From NCBI GenBank assembly GCA_031216915.1, contig CM062294.1, positions 391,707,217 to 391,771,216 of the forward strand: DNA of 64,000 bases. The letters are read 5' to 3'. Positions within the stretch are counted from its first letter, which is position 1; the number at the start of each line of letters is the position of its first letter. The notes under the pieces are model-generated. The model was not told the DNA's origin, made no database searches, and saw only the letters and a list, made by a program, of their open reading frames with translations. Position numbers and translations under genes: made by a program. Of this stretch, positions 43,479 to 56,419 are shown piece by piece. Source of the DNA: Pictodentalium vernedei (Eukaryota > Mollusca > Scaphopoda > Dentaliida > Dentaliidae).

Positions 43479-43929
43479 GATAAGTGGCAACGCAAAGAAA
43501 ATGTTTCCTCAGAAAGTGTTATCAGACATCTTTCCAAGAATCAATGCCAGTGACTGGTATTACAGAACAAGACCAGCATCTGATGGTTTCCCAACAGCTC
43601 TCTTATAAGAGAGCTGTCCAAATTCTTAGGTTTTCAATGCCTTGATTTTAAAAATCTAAAGGATCAAATTATAACAAACTCTAATAACATTTCATGTCAG
43701 GAACTATATTTTATTTGTATCATTCATTATGTACAGCAGTTAGCTGTTTCAATTGCATCCTTGCATTTGTCTGTTAACACCATCATCTAATCATACTGAA
43801 GCTTGACACAGCCATCTCTATTTTATTGAAAAACTAATTTTTTTATCATAGGCTTCACTCTTGGTTGACACAAAAAAAACTTGGAAAAATATTTCTTGAT
43901 ATCCACAGGCTTGATCAGGATTCCTGTAC

Positions 43930-44619
43930 TTACAGTACAGCCGCCGTGGACTGGTCATAATCGATGTGTGGGCAGGGATGACCATGCATGCATTTACCAG
44001 GTAATAAAAAACATCATCAACAAAATTTTAATTAATGAAGCACTGGGTTGTTACTCTTGTTGAGTATTCCTATAATTAGTATTTGGAATATAATATACCA
44101 TATTTACTCTATGTATTGGGACACTCTATAATTTGGGACACACATTTTTTCCAGAAAACTATATTTTTTTTATGCTCCAAAGTTTGGGACATTCAGGAGA
44201 TTTGTTTCCAGTTGGCCCGTCGCTAGTAGCAGACGACACTCATAAAAAAAATTCTTGAGTAACTAAAAATGTTCATTTTTTGCTTCCAAAACATAGCTTA
44301 TGATCCCTCATTGGAACAAGCGCAATGCGCCTGTTCCAATGAGGGATCATAAGCTATGTTTTGGAAGCAAAAAATGAAAATATAAAAAAAAATTGGACGG
44401 CGATTTTCGTATATAGTGATGAAAAACGAATCACAGACAACTTTATTCAGCATCAAATCAAGACCATGCTGTGTTCTTTCCCCATTTTCTAAGAATTGGG
44501 ACACCTGTGAAAATAATTATTTTTAGCTGGTCCAATACATAGAGTAAATACGGTAGTTGTGTCTGTGGAAATATTACCTGACCATGGAAAGTGACCAGTC
44601 CACGGCAGCTGTACTGTAA
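43930..44619. mobile_element. Nested inverted-repeat elements, three levels
   Basis: The outer arms 43930-43957 and 44592-44619 (ttacagtacagccgccgtgg and on) match with one mismatch in 28. The middle arms 44097-44119 and 44532-44554 (accatatttactctatgtat) match with one mismatch in 23. The innermost is a family 2 MITE palindrome at 44274-44376. Together they form concentric inverted repeats consistent with successive insertions. A separate 24-bp perfect palindrome lies nearby at 43594-43617. Confidence 0.7.
44274..44376. repeat. Central palindrome of a family 2 MITE
   Basis: Arms 44274-44324 and 44326-44376 pair over 51 bases with one mismatch (cattttttgcttccaaaaca ... ggaacaagcgca). Positions 44222-44273 (agcagacgacact and following) match the outer part of the 30290-30532 element. 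The TTAA ends are not preserved. Confidence 0.75.
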
Positions 44620-45284
44620 CAGAATAGTGAATTCAAGGTATTTCCAAGGAGTTTCTAAGACCCTTCTGGTATATTTTTTCAGGTTTTCAAGGAGCTTCAG
44701 ATAAAAAATTCAAGGATTTTCAAGGGGATATCCTCCAAAAGCTATACATAGTTACATGAACATGTAAATTTAAGGAAATTTTTTATCAAAGCTGCCAATT
44801 TTAATGTCACAATAATATCCACAATCAGTCTGAGGCAAGCTGAATATTGCGAAATGGACCATATCTTGCTGCCTGATGTATTCCAAGGGTTTACAAGGAA
44901 AGTTACAATATTCCATGACATTCGAGATTTCTTGTGAGGGATTCCTAAATTTAAAGATTTTGAGGAATTCAAGGCATTGCAGGAACCATGTTGATGGATA
45001 TCAAGTTAGATTTCCTTGTCAGGCATTGTTGTTCTTGTCCTCAAAGCTCAGAATTAAGGGAAATAAATGTGTAGAGCAACTATAAATACCACGGCTGGGC
45101 CATGGCCCAGTGCATACCTCCACCATTGCATACTACTCACCAATACCAAATTTTGTTGAAATCCATCTACTCACTGCTGAGATATGGATCCGGACAGACA
45201 CATGTAATCCAGTACCCACAATCTCTTCACCAGTGGGGAAATAAAAACCTTTAGTTTCTGAATGGATACCAGATGTAAATATTT
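44620..45284. other. Non-coding DNA
   Basis: No exon, RNA gene or named repeat is recognised. Confidence 0.45.
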
Positions 45285-45755
45285 ATTTATGTATCCATTT
45301 ATGTATTTATTGGTTTTTAACCCTTTACGAATGTAACGACCAAAACCGGCAGCATTATTCATAAAAATCACCATTCAATTTTCATTCTGTTTTCATTTTT
45401 TGTCTCAAAAATATGGATCATGACTCCTCACTGGAGCGAGCTTGTTGAGCCATTCCATTGAGGGGGCATAAAAAAAAAAAAAATGAAAAAAATTAGTTAT
45501 TCAAGAACTTTGTTTGCAAGTGTCGTCTGTCTTTCGTCTAAGTTAATGGGTTAAAGTCACATATTTCTGCACAATGTCTAATAGTGACTGCAACATGGAT
45601 GCAATGTCAAGTTCAGCCAATTGTTCATACCCTCGCTGCCCATTTTACAGGACTTCCACTCCAGGCATTGGTTACCGTGTCCTATTTTACCAGTAAAACA
45701 GAGCTTGTTTACTGCAGTAAACAAGCACTGCTTCACTTCCCAGGTTCTCCATATG
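45285..45755 (+). mobile_element. Dispersed element with a MITE inserted in its TTAA
   Basis: The element start (tttatgtatttattggttttTAA) is split from its continuation (ttaaagtcacatatttctgc) by a 230-bp MITE at 45321-45550, with TTAA at 45317-45320 and 45551-45554. The body then follows the family order to caagcactgcttcacttccc. Confidence 0.7.
45317..45554. mobile_element. Family 2 TTAA MITE, opposite orientation to the 30-kb copy
   Basis: Ends are ccctttacgaatgtaacgac on the left and gtcgtctgtctttcgtctaag ... atggg on the right, the reverse of the 30290-30532 arrangement. The palindrome is decayed (gactcctcactggagcgagc / gccattccattgagg). Confidence 0.65.
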
Positions 45756-45994
45756 AAAGCAGATACAACTGCACCAGTCAAGTGGAATTTGTCTTCTACA
45801 GTACAGGACCTCTGTTTCACTTGTCTGGTTGGAAATATTTAACACTAGTAATGTTCCTTTTTTGATTTTGGCAGCAAAAATTCTTTGTAGCCAAAAAAAA
45901 AAATTAAACGAAGGATTATTACATCTTATCTTACACTTAACCTTCTACATAAAACAAATAGGAGAAGACACTTTAAAGCAAAATTTTCACCCAA

Positions 45995-46215
45995 GACATT
46001 TATTTATTGGTGATTAAGATTATATATTTCTGACCAATGGCTATTGAGACCGCAACATGGAGATAAAGTCAAGTATAGTCAATTGTTTATAACCAAGCTG
46101 CCCACTTTAGAGGAGTTCCACCTCAGGCACTGCTTACCAGATCCTATTTATCAGTAATGAAGAACTTGTTTACCACAGTAACAAGCACTGCTCCACTCCG
46201 TGGGGCTTCCACAGG
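45995..46215 (+). mobile_element. Dispersed element, 'tttattggtgtttaaggtcac' family
   Basis: tttatttattggtgattaag, ctgaccaatggctattgaga, ccactttagaggagttccac, taacaagcactgctccactc and ggggcttccacagg follow the family order. A further decayed part copy spans about 46310-46490. Confidence 0.55.
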
Positions 46216-46500
46216 AAAAAAATAATCAATATTTAACTGTGATATTCTTCAATCACACAAAAAATGCTGTGATGACACTACATACAACAGTATTGGTAAT
46301 TTCAGCATCTTTGCTCCATCAGGACCACAACACAACTATGGTAAGCTTAGCCAATAATTATGCTGCCCACTTTACTGGCTTCCAATTGCAGGTGTGGTAG
46401 TAACCAGGTCCTACTATACCAGTGAAGCAAACATTGTCTACCACAGTAGAGAAACATTAGTCCACTTACCAGTGTCCCCAGGGGCATGTGACAATATGAT

Positions 46501-47624
46501 GTGCTTCCTATATTCTGAAAAATAACTTCGAGCAATAAATAAAAATCATGGGATAAACACATTTACATTTATTATAGAAGTTTTTTCAAGTATGGCCATA
46601 ACAGATTTCTGCTGTATAATACAAGGTTTATATGACTAACATGCACTACTCCACATCACCTAACTGCAAATGCAATACATAATCCTTCTCACCAAACCAA
46701 CCACCCTGCTAGTAGCCAGTTCTAAGTCAAAAGCAATCTAATACCATAGCGTCTATCAGAAAGTCAGTTGTCATTCTTGAACTACTACTGGTTGGTATTT
46801 GTGATACAACGAACAACTCCATTTGATAACACATTTTAAAATTTCTCCTTGTGAAGAACCTGAGATCCCTCCACCAAGCCACCCTGCTAGGGAAGGTTGG
46901 AGGATGTGGGACTCGGGGTGTCCTCTCTCAGGAAAAAGTGTGCAGAACGTTTATCATATTAACCAAGGGCTACGTAAAGAGTGGGAAAATACCCCAACCT
47001 GTAAGCATGTTTGAAGCAGTGGTGGTACAGGATTTTGATTTGAGGAGGGGGGGGGGGGGGGGGGGCAAGTAAGATATGAGGGGAGGGGCAAGATATGGGG
47101 GGGCAGCAAGTAAGATATGGGGGTGGGGGTCTAAGGTCAAGATGCCTTTGACATCTCCTGATGGCTGCATGCCTCAGCTGGGGGAGGGTGTCCCCTCCCA
47201 TTGGTTTTAAAAAACTTTTTTATATTTGAATGCCCAGAGAGCAATATCTGAATGTTTAGAACTGCAACACCTGATGTGGTCTTCAAAGGCCTCCAGATTG
47301 TGTCTAAAACTGGGCTCATATCAATATTTGTAAATGCTTCCATGATGTATTATTATGCAAGAGACATTTGGGACATTGCAATATGGGCATATACTGTATA
47401 TATAAAGAAAATGCATGTTTGACATTTTAACAACGATTAAAGGAACATGTTGTGTATTGTGATGTGCGGGTTGTGGGTGCGATATTGGGTGGGGAAAACC
47501 ACGGTCAGATGGCAATTTGAAGTTTGATATTGCCCCTCCCCCTCACCCCCACGAGAGAAAAAGTTGGGGGGGGGGAGGGAAAACTTGGGGGTTTGAAGTA
47601 GCCTTAAAGGAATTATGGGACAGA
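46501..47624. other. Non-coding; G-rich tracts
   Basis: G19 lies at 47047-47065, followed by gatatggggg repeats to about 47130. A short G run lies near 47567. Frames through these give poly-Pro. No gene is recognised. Confidence 0.5.
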
Positions 47625-48380
47625 AAAATTTTCTAAGTCTGGGAAAAATTATTGGATAGAATGGGTTCCTTGTGCACATCCATTCCCCCATGTGGACCTA
47701 TCAGCATACAAAAGGAGATCCAAATCCAACCGATGGCTTTGAAATTACTATCCAAAACGTTTGTATGGACATATGGATGGATGGACAGACAGAAAATAAA
47801 TTCTGATGGAATTTTTTTGAACAGTTGGATGGACAGACAGAAAAGTTCCAAAACTGGTTGGAGTGAACCCAAATCAAAACTTGAACTCATGGAAATAAAT
47901 ACACATATCAAATTTGGTTTCGATTTGATGACACACACCGAAACAAGAAAAAATTTAAATTTTCCTATGTCGAAAAAGGCCCGTAACTCTAGAAAAATAA
48001 TGGGACTGACTCCGTTACTTGTGGATATTCTTTTGCAAAGCAGGTCCATGAGCATACTAAGAATAAATCAAATCCAACATCCAGTGAATGCAATACAGAG
48101 GTCGATAAAAATTTTCTAAGTCGAACGATCAAAAAAGGCCATAACTCTGGGAAAAATTATTGGACGGAACCTGTTCCTTGTGCATATCTGTTCCACCATG
48201 CGGGTCTATCAGCATACAAAAGGAGAACAAAATCCAAATGATGACTTTGAAATTACAATGCAAAACAAAACATTTGCATGGACAGATGGGCGGAGGGCTT
48301 CCAAAGATACCCCCTGAATTGTCCTTTGGTGGTTGGGGGTATAAGAAGCACTGCTCTACTTCATGGGTTCGCACCAGGGA
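47625..48380 (+). repeat. Tandem-bodied repeat with 'cataactctgggaaaaattattgga'
   Basis: Units at about 47640, 47975 and 48135 share gggaaaaattattgga, gttccttgtgcatat, ccatg.gg.ctatcagcat, acaaaaggaga and ttgcatggacagatgg. The same family is at 58530-59140. Its 140- and 155-codon frames are read-through of the repeat. Confidence 0.6.
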
Positions 48381-48854
48381 AGACTATTAAATTTTCCCAT
48401 CATATCATGTCATGGCTGCAGTAAAGACTTCATTTTATGACAGAATCAAGAAAATAGTCAGCAGTTAAAGAGTTCAGACTCTGTAATAGTTTTACCATAC
48501 TTGGATGGAAAGGCCAAGTGTTACATTTTAGTGCAATAAGTCTGATGAGTTTCAATTTAAGAGTTTCAACTCCAGAATCTGGAAATAGACACACAAAAGT
48601 ATGCTAAAATATCGATTATAAAATACCGATGATAGTTGCCCATTGTGATTGGTCACATTTTTGGATTTAATTGCCCAATTCACCTCATGCTGAAGGTTAG
48701 TCAGGGATGAATTCCACAGTGGCAATTTTGTGTCCTTCCTCTTCTTGAATAAGGATTTGTACACTCCCAAGACAAATAACAGTCAAGGACTTTCCAGACT
48801 TTTCTTGGAATTTTCAATGATTTTTCACAACCTTCATGAAAACCTCAGTAAAAC

Positions 48855-48985
48855 CTGTCTTGAGAGAACACTGTCTTGAGAGACCACCTGTCTTGAGAGA
48901 CCACTGTGGCCAGGCAACGACTGGTTTCACTCTATAATGGACCCGTCATGAGAGACCACCTGTCATGAGAGACCACCAGACCTGT
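48855..48985 (+). repeat. Short tandem repeat of ctgtcttgagagaccac
   Basis: About six copies of ctgtc[t/a]tgagagaccac occur, some separated by a unique phrase. Two related copies lie at about 57950-58010, the second inverted (gtggtctctcaatacaggtt). Confidence 0.75.
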
Positions 48986-49288
48986 TAACCTCTGAAGGTG
49001 AATGTCAGTGAGATTTTTATGAGCTCTCAGTGAGATTTAGATGCTTGTCAGTGAGATTGTTGCGCGCGGCCAATACATCAATATTTTCCTTGTTATGCCT
49101 CCCCACAGTCCCACCCGGGCACCCCCCAACCCAAATGCATTATATATTTCATTTTAATAATTTATTTTAACACTTTTAATGGTATTTGTCAGTAAAAGCA
49201 TACAAATATTACAGATATCACTGGTCCAAGCCCCCCCCCCCCCCCCCCAACACAAATGTGAGTGGATGCCTTTCTAGCCTTTGCCTGT

Positions 49289-49328
<40 letters not shown>

Positions 49329-49658
49329 TTGCTCATGCAAGTCCACCCCGGTGCTTCAATACATGGAGGATGAAACATCTTGGGCCAAAACGTCCCAGGA
49401 CCAAAACATCAAAATATTCAAGAACCAACATAAGCATTCCTTCTTCGTTCATACCAATTATTCATGTAAATTCTTTGTTCAATCTGTACATTTTTAGTGA
49501 GAAAATATTCATTCCTATTATCTTTCAACAGGTTTTATTATACAATAAAAATTACTCAATGCTAACAATACATATCGTTTTGTTTAAAAAAAAAACACCT
49601 GTTGTTGCGGGTACAATGAAGTTGTGTGTGATTGAGGTAATTTCGTTTTCATTTTTTA
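48986..49658. other. Non-coding; two long C tracts
   Basis: C18 lies at 49231-49248 and C39 at 49290-49328. Frames crossing them are poly-Pro artefacts. Confidence 0.6.
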
Positions 49659-50814
49659 TTAAGGGGTCGTCCAACGTAACTTTGGTAAATTTTTTGACAT
49701 TTTTCCCAATGTCTCAGAAACAGATAAGAGAAATAAGGAAAGGCAAATTATATATCAAAATAATGAGTAAAGTGCATAGAAAAAGGTACATATAATTTTT
49801 TCAGAAAAAAAAGTGAATTTTATGATTTTGAAGAAGAATTATCTTGCCAATGGCATAAGTAACGAACCGGTAAAAACCACAGAATAATTGCTAATTTGAA
49901 ACACTTGTCCTCAATATAATAACATACTACAGACTCGGAGAAAGCATTTTTCTGACACACACTCTGGTGTGTTTTGATGTTGGAATGTAATAACACCAAC
50001 ACAAATTTTGGATGTTCCGAATGTGGCCATGTTTCAATGATGTTTATTCTGGTCATGTGATTACGATGTGGTTCTTGCAGAAATACTCAATTTGGGCAAT
50101 CGTAAGAATGCAAGGACGTGATCACGCCCTTTATTTGTTCGAGACAATGTATGAGCAGATTTCCAAACAGGTGACAGCAAATACTAGAGCTGTTAATGTC
50201 ATCACTGCAAAATATGGTTCGAAATTCCCTCTCGTGTTTACAGGCCGTCTGAACTTTTTTGTTGACAAAAAATCTGAATTATTGCGCAATAGAAAGACAA
50301 CATGAACCACTTGTAACAAGTGGGATGTAACATCCCAACGCTCACCTACATTCGCGCTTGATAATGTCGTTCCAATGTAACATGCCTAATATTTAGTTAA
50401 TATAAATCATTAACTAGGCATCAAATGATTAATGTGGTTTATGTGATGGCTTTGGAAAGTCTATATTTCTGCATTTATTATATCAATTCAACATAGAATC
50501 ATAGGATATAAAAGCATTTTTTTCTTTTAGAAATGTTTATGATTAAGAATATGAATCGTGAGGCCAGATATTAAATCATAAATAAGAATTAGGAAAGGCT
50601 TTCATAAATCACTGAAATTGTAATTGAAGTACATTCATTGGTTAAAGAGGAGTTGCGGAAAAACAGTCGTTCAAGAAAGTGACTATAAGTCCCAACAAAA
50701 ATACATCACATCAACAACTAAAATAAGCCTTAATGTTACTAGTAACAAGTATGAGAAAGTATTAAATAAAAAAAAAAGTTAAAAATTTTTTTTTTTAAAG
50801 AAAGTGAATATAAG

Positions 50815-51775
50815 TCCCAAAAATCCCCCTCAAATATGCATGTAAGGCCGCAAACGTTACCGCAATGTAGTTCAGTAACCCATGCGTACAATAGCAATTG
50901 CCTGGAAAGACACACAGAAACAGAACTCACCTTAACACCTCACCTTAACACAAACTTTTAGAATTTAAAATTGAGTAAGTCAGAGAAAAAACATGAACAT
51001 TGTGACTGAAAAAAAGAAAGAAATCAGTTAAATTTCTGCATACAGTAGGGTTAATACCTACAGTTGTTATTGAAATGAGAAAATGAACAATAATGAGAGG
51101 TGAAGGCACCACAATCTGCACAAAAGATGACTTAAAACGCAAATTCTTACAACACCTAAATGCTAATTCTTGCAAGTTTTGCCAGAAAATCAGCCTCAAA
51201 TTCCTCAAATATGCATGTAATGAGGGTTAAATATTATTGCAATGGAGTTCAGTAACCCAAGTGTAGAATATTAATCGCCTGGAAAGACACATAGAAACAC
51301 AACTCACTTAAACACAAAGTTTTACAACTTAAAATTTACTAAGTCCGAGAAAAACATGAAAATTTTGACTGAAAAAAAGAAGAAAATTTCCGTTAAATTA
51401 ATGCATACAGTAGGGTTAATACCTACAGTTGTTATTGAAATATGAAAATCAACAGTAATGAGAAGTTAAAGCAGCACAATCTGCACAAAAGCTGACTTTA
51501 ACACAAATTCTTACAACACCTAAACGCAAATTCTTACAAACAACTTTTGGCAGAAAATTTTAGGTGAAATTTGGAAAAAAGTCGTAGTATCAGGGTTAAA
51601 TACTGTTCTGATAGTCCCCTACAACCTACATATGCAATATCAAAGGCCTGAGCCCACTGATGTTTGATAAATTAACCTTAACATTAAATTTTACAATATT
51701 GGACACGCCGGACGCCGACGCCCGAGGTTATCACAATAGCTCACCACATCTTACAGATGTAGGTGAGCTAAAAAA
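50815..51775 (+). repeat. Tandem repeat, about 370-bp units, ending in the shared hairpin
   Basis: gcatacagtagggttaatac recurs at about 51039 and 51405, and ctcaaatatgcatgtaa at about 50829 and 51207. The intervening order is aaagacac.tagaaaca, actcac.ttaa, acacaaa.ttttaca. The end, ccgacgcccgaggttatcac and aatagctcaccacatctt / gtaggtgagctaaaaaa (51735-51775), is the same type of terminal hairpin as at 63667-63706. Confidence 0.65.
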
Positions 51776-53945
51776 TAACCGAGTGTATAAAATCGGGACG
51801 ATACACATAAAATAAGGCAATATTCATAACAAAGTAAGCAGAATGCTTCAGAAATCACTTTTTCACAAAGTATATTCCAAGTGACCTGGAAACTATATTT
51901 AGTGTGTTGATTTCCCCCAATGTTGTGAAGTTATTTACTTCCTAGTAATCATGGAATTTTTTGCGGCTGTGTTTGATGTCTGCAAAGGACCGATTCAAGA
52001 TGGGTTGAAAATGATGTATTCGCGCTTTTAAATAAGGTGCGCTTGGACGATGCTGAGAATTTAGTTTTTTTCTTGCAACCAACCATACTAACACAAGCGT
52101 CGATCAGTGTCTTTTTTCATCGTTTTAACACTGACAAATCTGACAAATCTCCTTCACCCGGAAACTATCTCCCAATTTGAATATCACAATAAACATAACT
52201 GCTGTCAGCGTGACCGTGTAGTCAAAACTGAAATGAATTAATCGAATCCATGGTCAAAATTAGCTGCAATTGGCTTTTAAACAAATGAAATATTCGCAAT
52301 TTCTTCATTATCCATACCAAGTTACTTTTTAACCAGACCACATGCGTCCAGTTTCGTTTGTCGGCATCAAACTGATATTGTTTGTGATAATTAATACTAG
52401 TACGAGACGGCGAAAGAAGCCAAATATTTCCCATCATCTATGAATTAATTAAAATTGATAATTCCTTTTATTTTAGTGAAATTATGAATTGATAAGGTGG
52501 GTGTGTTGTGATTATTATGCCCCAGACCTGGAAGTTGTAAAATCAAAGGTGCATCTAGGGCCGTGCAGTGGTGACCTCTGTCCTTTTACCCATACATCAT
52601 TACATGTACCAACATTCTCCCTTGTATCTCAACCACTGTTACTCCAATTTGAAGGATATTTGGTGTTGTGATCGAGCATCATGGGGAAACAATGCACGCG
52701 TAGCTGCTGTAGCATGTGTTTCTTCCCACATTTTTTCAAAGTTGTGGTACTTTTTCACTCTTTTGAGTTAGAAAATTTTGTTTATAACTAGTTGATTTGT
52801 TGGAAAGTGCCTGCTGATACCCTCAAATGTATTGCTACAAAATATTTCTGGTGAAGATTCTGTTCCTATTACTTATCAAGCAACAACCTAATGAATATCC
52901 TGTATAAAGCCACCAATCTGATGTTTGACACTTTTATCGGAGCTGTTATGAGGGCTTTCGGAACTCAAAATGTTCATTATGGCAGGACTTTTCTATTCAC
53001 CCATTAATTGATAAATTAAGAGTTATAGTTGGAAGTAAGAAGCATGAAAGGTCCAGAACTAAAAAGTCTAAAAGAATGTTTTGCAATGTAACATGATTTT
53101 TGCAGATACACTTATTTGGAGGGTTACCTGTCTGATAGTGTTTGGAACATGTGTGGCCCAGGATCTTCAAAAGAAAAAAAAGAGTTAAACTTTGAGAAAA
53201 AAGGCATATGCCTTGAGTGCCGGAGGTAGAGTCATACAAGGAAGAGAGCCCCCCCCCCCCCCTCCCCCAGGAAAATTTTTTGTGTCAAATGGAGCTCACT
53301 TGTCACCTTTTGGGGATTGCTTTGTGTACTGTTTTTGAAAACAATATGTGAGACCCCTCTGGATGTACCCTTCTGATCTCATTAGACAAATTTAACAATT
53401 TAATCACTATCAAATTGATGCATGGGATAAAAGGGGGTTTACAGTGCAAGGGATTTGTAACCCCTTTTATCTACAATGTAGTACTTTACAGTGCATTCTA
53501 CATAGGAGAATATCATATTTTCTTTCCAAACCACCACAGTGATACATACATCTTTATATTGGGAGACACTCTTTTGTCCTTCCATACTTCTTCTGCTGGA
53601 CTCCTTCAAGTTGACCTTTGTTGAACTCCCCAAATCAAAACATAAACAACAGAAAAATGTCTCAATCTTTATTACTTTTATGAATTAGGAAAAGATTTCT
53701 TAGAGTATGTACATCAATGTTTATAGAATACAGCTGTTATTATATTTTGAGGTATTTTTATTGTAAAACTTTTGTTCTCTTATTTATGCCATAGCAGACT
53801 TTCAGGTGGTGCTATTTACACATGGCAGCAGTTCCATGGCAAATTACAGTTTCCACATGTTCTAGGTTTCATTCCAAGCATTTTTGTATATAATTTATTG
53901 GGGTTATTCATTTTGGGCCTTTTTTAGACTTGAAAGAAAATTACA
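51776..53945. other. Interior of the 4.3-kb element without recognised genes
   Basis: C14 occurs at 53249-53262. No transposase motif is visible in any frame. Confidence 0.4.
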
Positions 53946-53982
53946 TTAAATTTGACCAAAGTTAGCTTGGACGTCCCCTTAA

Positions 53983-55734
53983 CAAAAAATATTTGAGCTG
54001 TGGTTTTGTATTACTCACGTTAGAGAAGGTGCCCTCAGTATTCATAACTCCCATTGTGAAAAAAACCAAACAAACAAAATAATCCTGTTGGTTCAAAATG
54101 AAGACAAAATACTCTGCTGGAGCCTGGACATGATTGTTCTGAATCTGTTTGTATATATGTAAGGGGAGGTAACTTAATTCTTGTGATATCTCACAACAGA
54201 TTTTTTTCAGTTTCAACAAACTTTAAAATTATATTTTTTTTTTACACAAAACAGATAAAGTTGGTATGAACCCATAACAATAGTATATATAATAGGTCAG
54301 CTGAAGTTAATTATACTTGAGAGATTATATTTTTATTTAATTTATATTTTGAGGTTTATATATATTTTGATTTCACGTAACCGTGACAGTATGAGAAAAT
54401 ATTTGGCATACAATGCATTTGAGGGATTCCTGCATTTGGTAAAAACATGTTGGCATGTTTCATAAATAAACACGATTTAAACTGACCACCCTGGAGCACA
54501 TAATGTGTCCCCAATGTTGTAAACAAATATGGCTTTTCCTTGTTTTGTTTATTAAAACAATCTTTTGTGTAGCATGGATCAAACTGGATATTTCAACTCA
54601 GGGGTATTAATTCATATTTATTTTTGAGCAGTTATTTTTCCTGGGATTCCATCAGGTAATAATAATTGGGTCTTCTGCCTTGCTCCAAAACGTCCTCGTC
54701 CAGCATGGCTTTACGAAAGTAACGTCTTTAAAAACAAACTATAATACACTCGTTTTCGAAATGCTACTTTTCCATCAACAACATGGGATTTCACGCTAAC
54801 AATTCTCGGAACTCAGAATTGGTTAAAACTCAATGTGTATCTTTGATAAATTATCGTTTCCAACAAGTATTCTGCCATCATAAATTTATATATCATGACC
54901 AACTTGACAACTTGTTTAATTTTTCAAAATAGAACAGGACAACTATTTTTGAAAAGTGTAAAATCGGTAGAAAATTAGGATGTGCGAGCATGAGTTGGTG
55001 CCTCAAAACCGAGAGACTCACGGTGAAACCCGGAGAGTTAACAGGGTCTGGTGGACCACTTGTCTTCAGAAACTGCGAAACTGTGGCAAAAACTCAGTTT
55101 CTTCACCTGTTTTGAGAGACCGAAAAATCAATTTTTGCAATTTCAGAGAATTAAAATCAATTAAGATCAATACAATATTTACGAAAATTAATAGTTCATA
55201 AATGTAACCAGGTACATCTGCCTAACAGTAAAATTGTCACGACAATTGTCCCCTGAAACTGTAATATCTGAAATCATACACATGTATGGACAAATATCTT
55301 TCACGGTAGATTGTCTGAAAACTATATTGGTAAAGGTGTATAAATATTTCTTTCGGTTGAACAGGGTGGATAAGAAAGAAATTGTATTTCCTTCGGGTGT
55401 TCTCAAACATTTGTGCGCTCGGAGTCGCACGGGCGTAACCATCCAATTTATCAATTGGATTGTTTGCCCGAATTGAAGTCATTTCAGGTGCTAGCGCAGT
55501 GGAGTGCACTGGATACTAATTAATTTTTATCATTATTTTAGTGGAGACAAATTGTATTGATGTCGGCATTTTTTTTGGTATTGTTGTACTGTAAGAAATA
55601 TTAGTCATTCGGTTTGTGTATTTTGGAAATGTGTAGAATGCGTAATAAAGCACGACACTGTGTAGCACCTACCATTGCAACAAGGGAGTTGTTATATTTA
55701 TGGGCGCATAAATGTTTGAGGGTGGTCCGAAGGA
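53983..55734. other. Non-coding DNA
   Basis: It is AT-rich with only short frames. 55188-55509 is open in several frames without a domain. No repeat family of this window is recognised. Confidence 0.45.
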
Positions 55735-56342
55735 AGAATAGGGGACTTTTCGTGTTTTTTTTTTTTTAAATAACGATTTTCCCCTCGCTCTTTTTTTTCT
55801 GTTTTCCTTAAAGTAAACTATATTTTGAACAAAATGACACAAAATTAGGTACCTCTATCAAGTTTTAACATGTAAGAGAATAGATTTTAAATCCCGTTGA
55901 ATTGCGAGTTTCTCAATTGCCATTTGTTTCATCCGCCAAAAATTTCGCAGCGTCTGTTGTTTTCATTCGTTGTTACAAGTGACATCACAGGGGAGAAATC
56001 ATTCTATATGATAGCAGGTGCACCTCGCTTGTGTGCATGTTACCAGGTGCGCTTCGCTTGTGTGCATGTTCCTAGATTTAAGGTCAGTTCAGTTAGGACC
56101 AGGGTGAGCTCATCGGTAAGCTAACCCTGGCCCTCCACTAGACTAACCCTAAAATTTGATCTAGGGTCAGTTTAGTGAGGGGGCAGGGTTTGTCAGCCGA
56201 CATTTCAATTACTAAACTCTTCCCCTATGATAGCAATAATGGAACGGAGCAATTGCAGTGAGTTCGAGGGCGCTGTCGCAATAAAACCGTTAATATTTCT
56301 TGAAAAAAAAACAATAAAAGTATGTGATTTTCAAAAGGAATG

Positions 56343-56407
56343 GTTTCGCACGCCGAAGGCGCTCAGGGACGGTATGGGGGAGAAAGCCCCTTTCGACCCT
56401 CTCTGAC
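56343..56407 (-). repeat. 65-bp conserved block downstream of the ORF
   Basis: On the minus strand gagggtcgaaaggggctttc ... cataccgtccctgagcgcct is shared with 14756-14822. It lies about 15 bp after the ORF end. It may be the real C-terminus (RGSKG...PYRP) or a structured 3' end. Confidence 0.55.
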
Positions 56408-56419
56408 AGTTTAGCGTCG

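Larger units (their letters stand above)
49659..53982. mobile_element. 4.3-kb element with TTAA-flanked inverted ends
   Basis: Left: TTAA (49659-49662) then ggggtcgtccaacgtaactttggt. Right: the mirror accaaagttagcttggacgtcccc, then TTAA (53979-53982). Over the first 33 bp the ends differ at about five positions. It contains a tandem repeat (50815-51775) and no transposase I can recognise. The TTAA duplication and inverted ends suggest a cut-and-paste element; a piggyBac or Kolobok type is not decided by the sequence. Confidence 0.5.

Noticed and set aside
47652-48119. 155-codon frame opposite a 140-codon frame
   Set aside because: Both read a tandem dispersed repeat also present at 58.5-59.1 kb; the peptides mirror repeat units.
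49262-49795. 177-codon frame with long poly-Pro
   Set aside because: The frame depends on a C39 tract of uncertain length and has no recognisable domain.
50012-50305. 97-codon frame with a possible acceptor (tggttcttgcag) at about 50080
   Set aside because: No family recognised, no donor or partner exon found, and it lies inside a TIR-bounded element; evidence too weak to call a gene.
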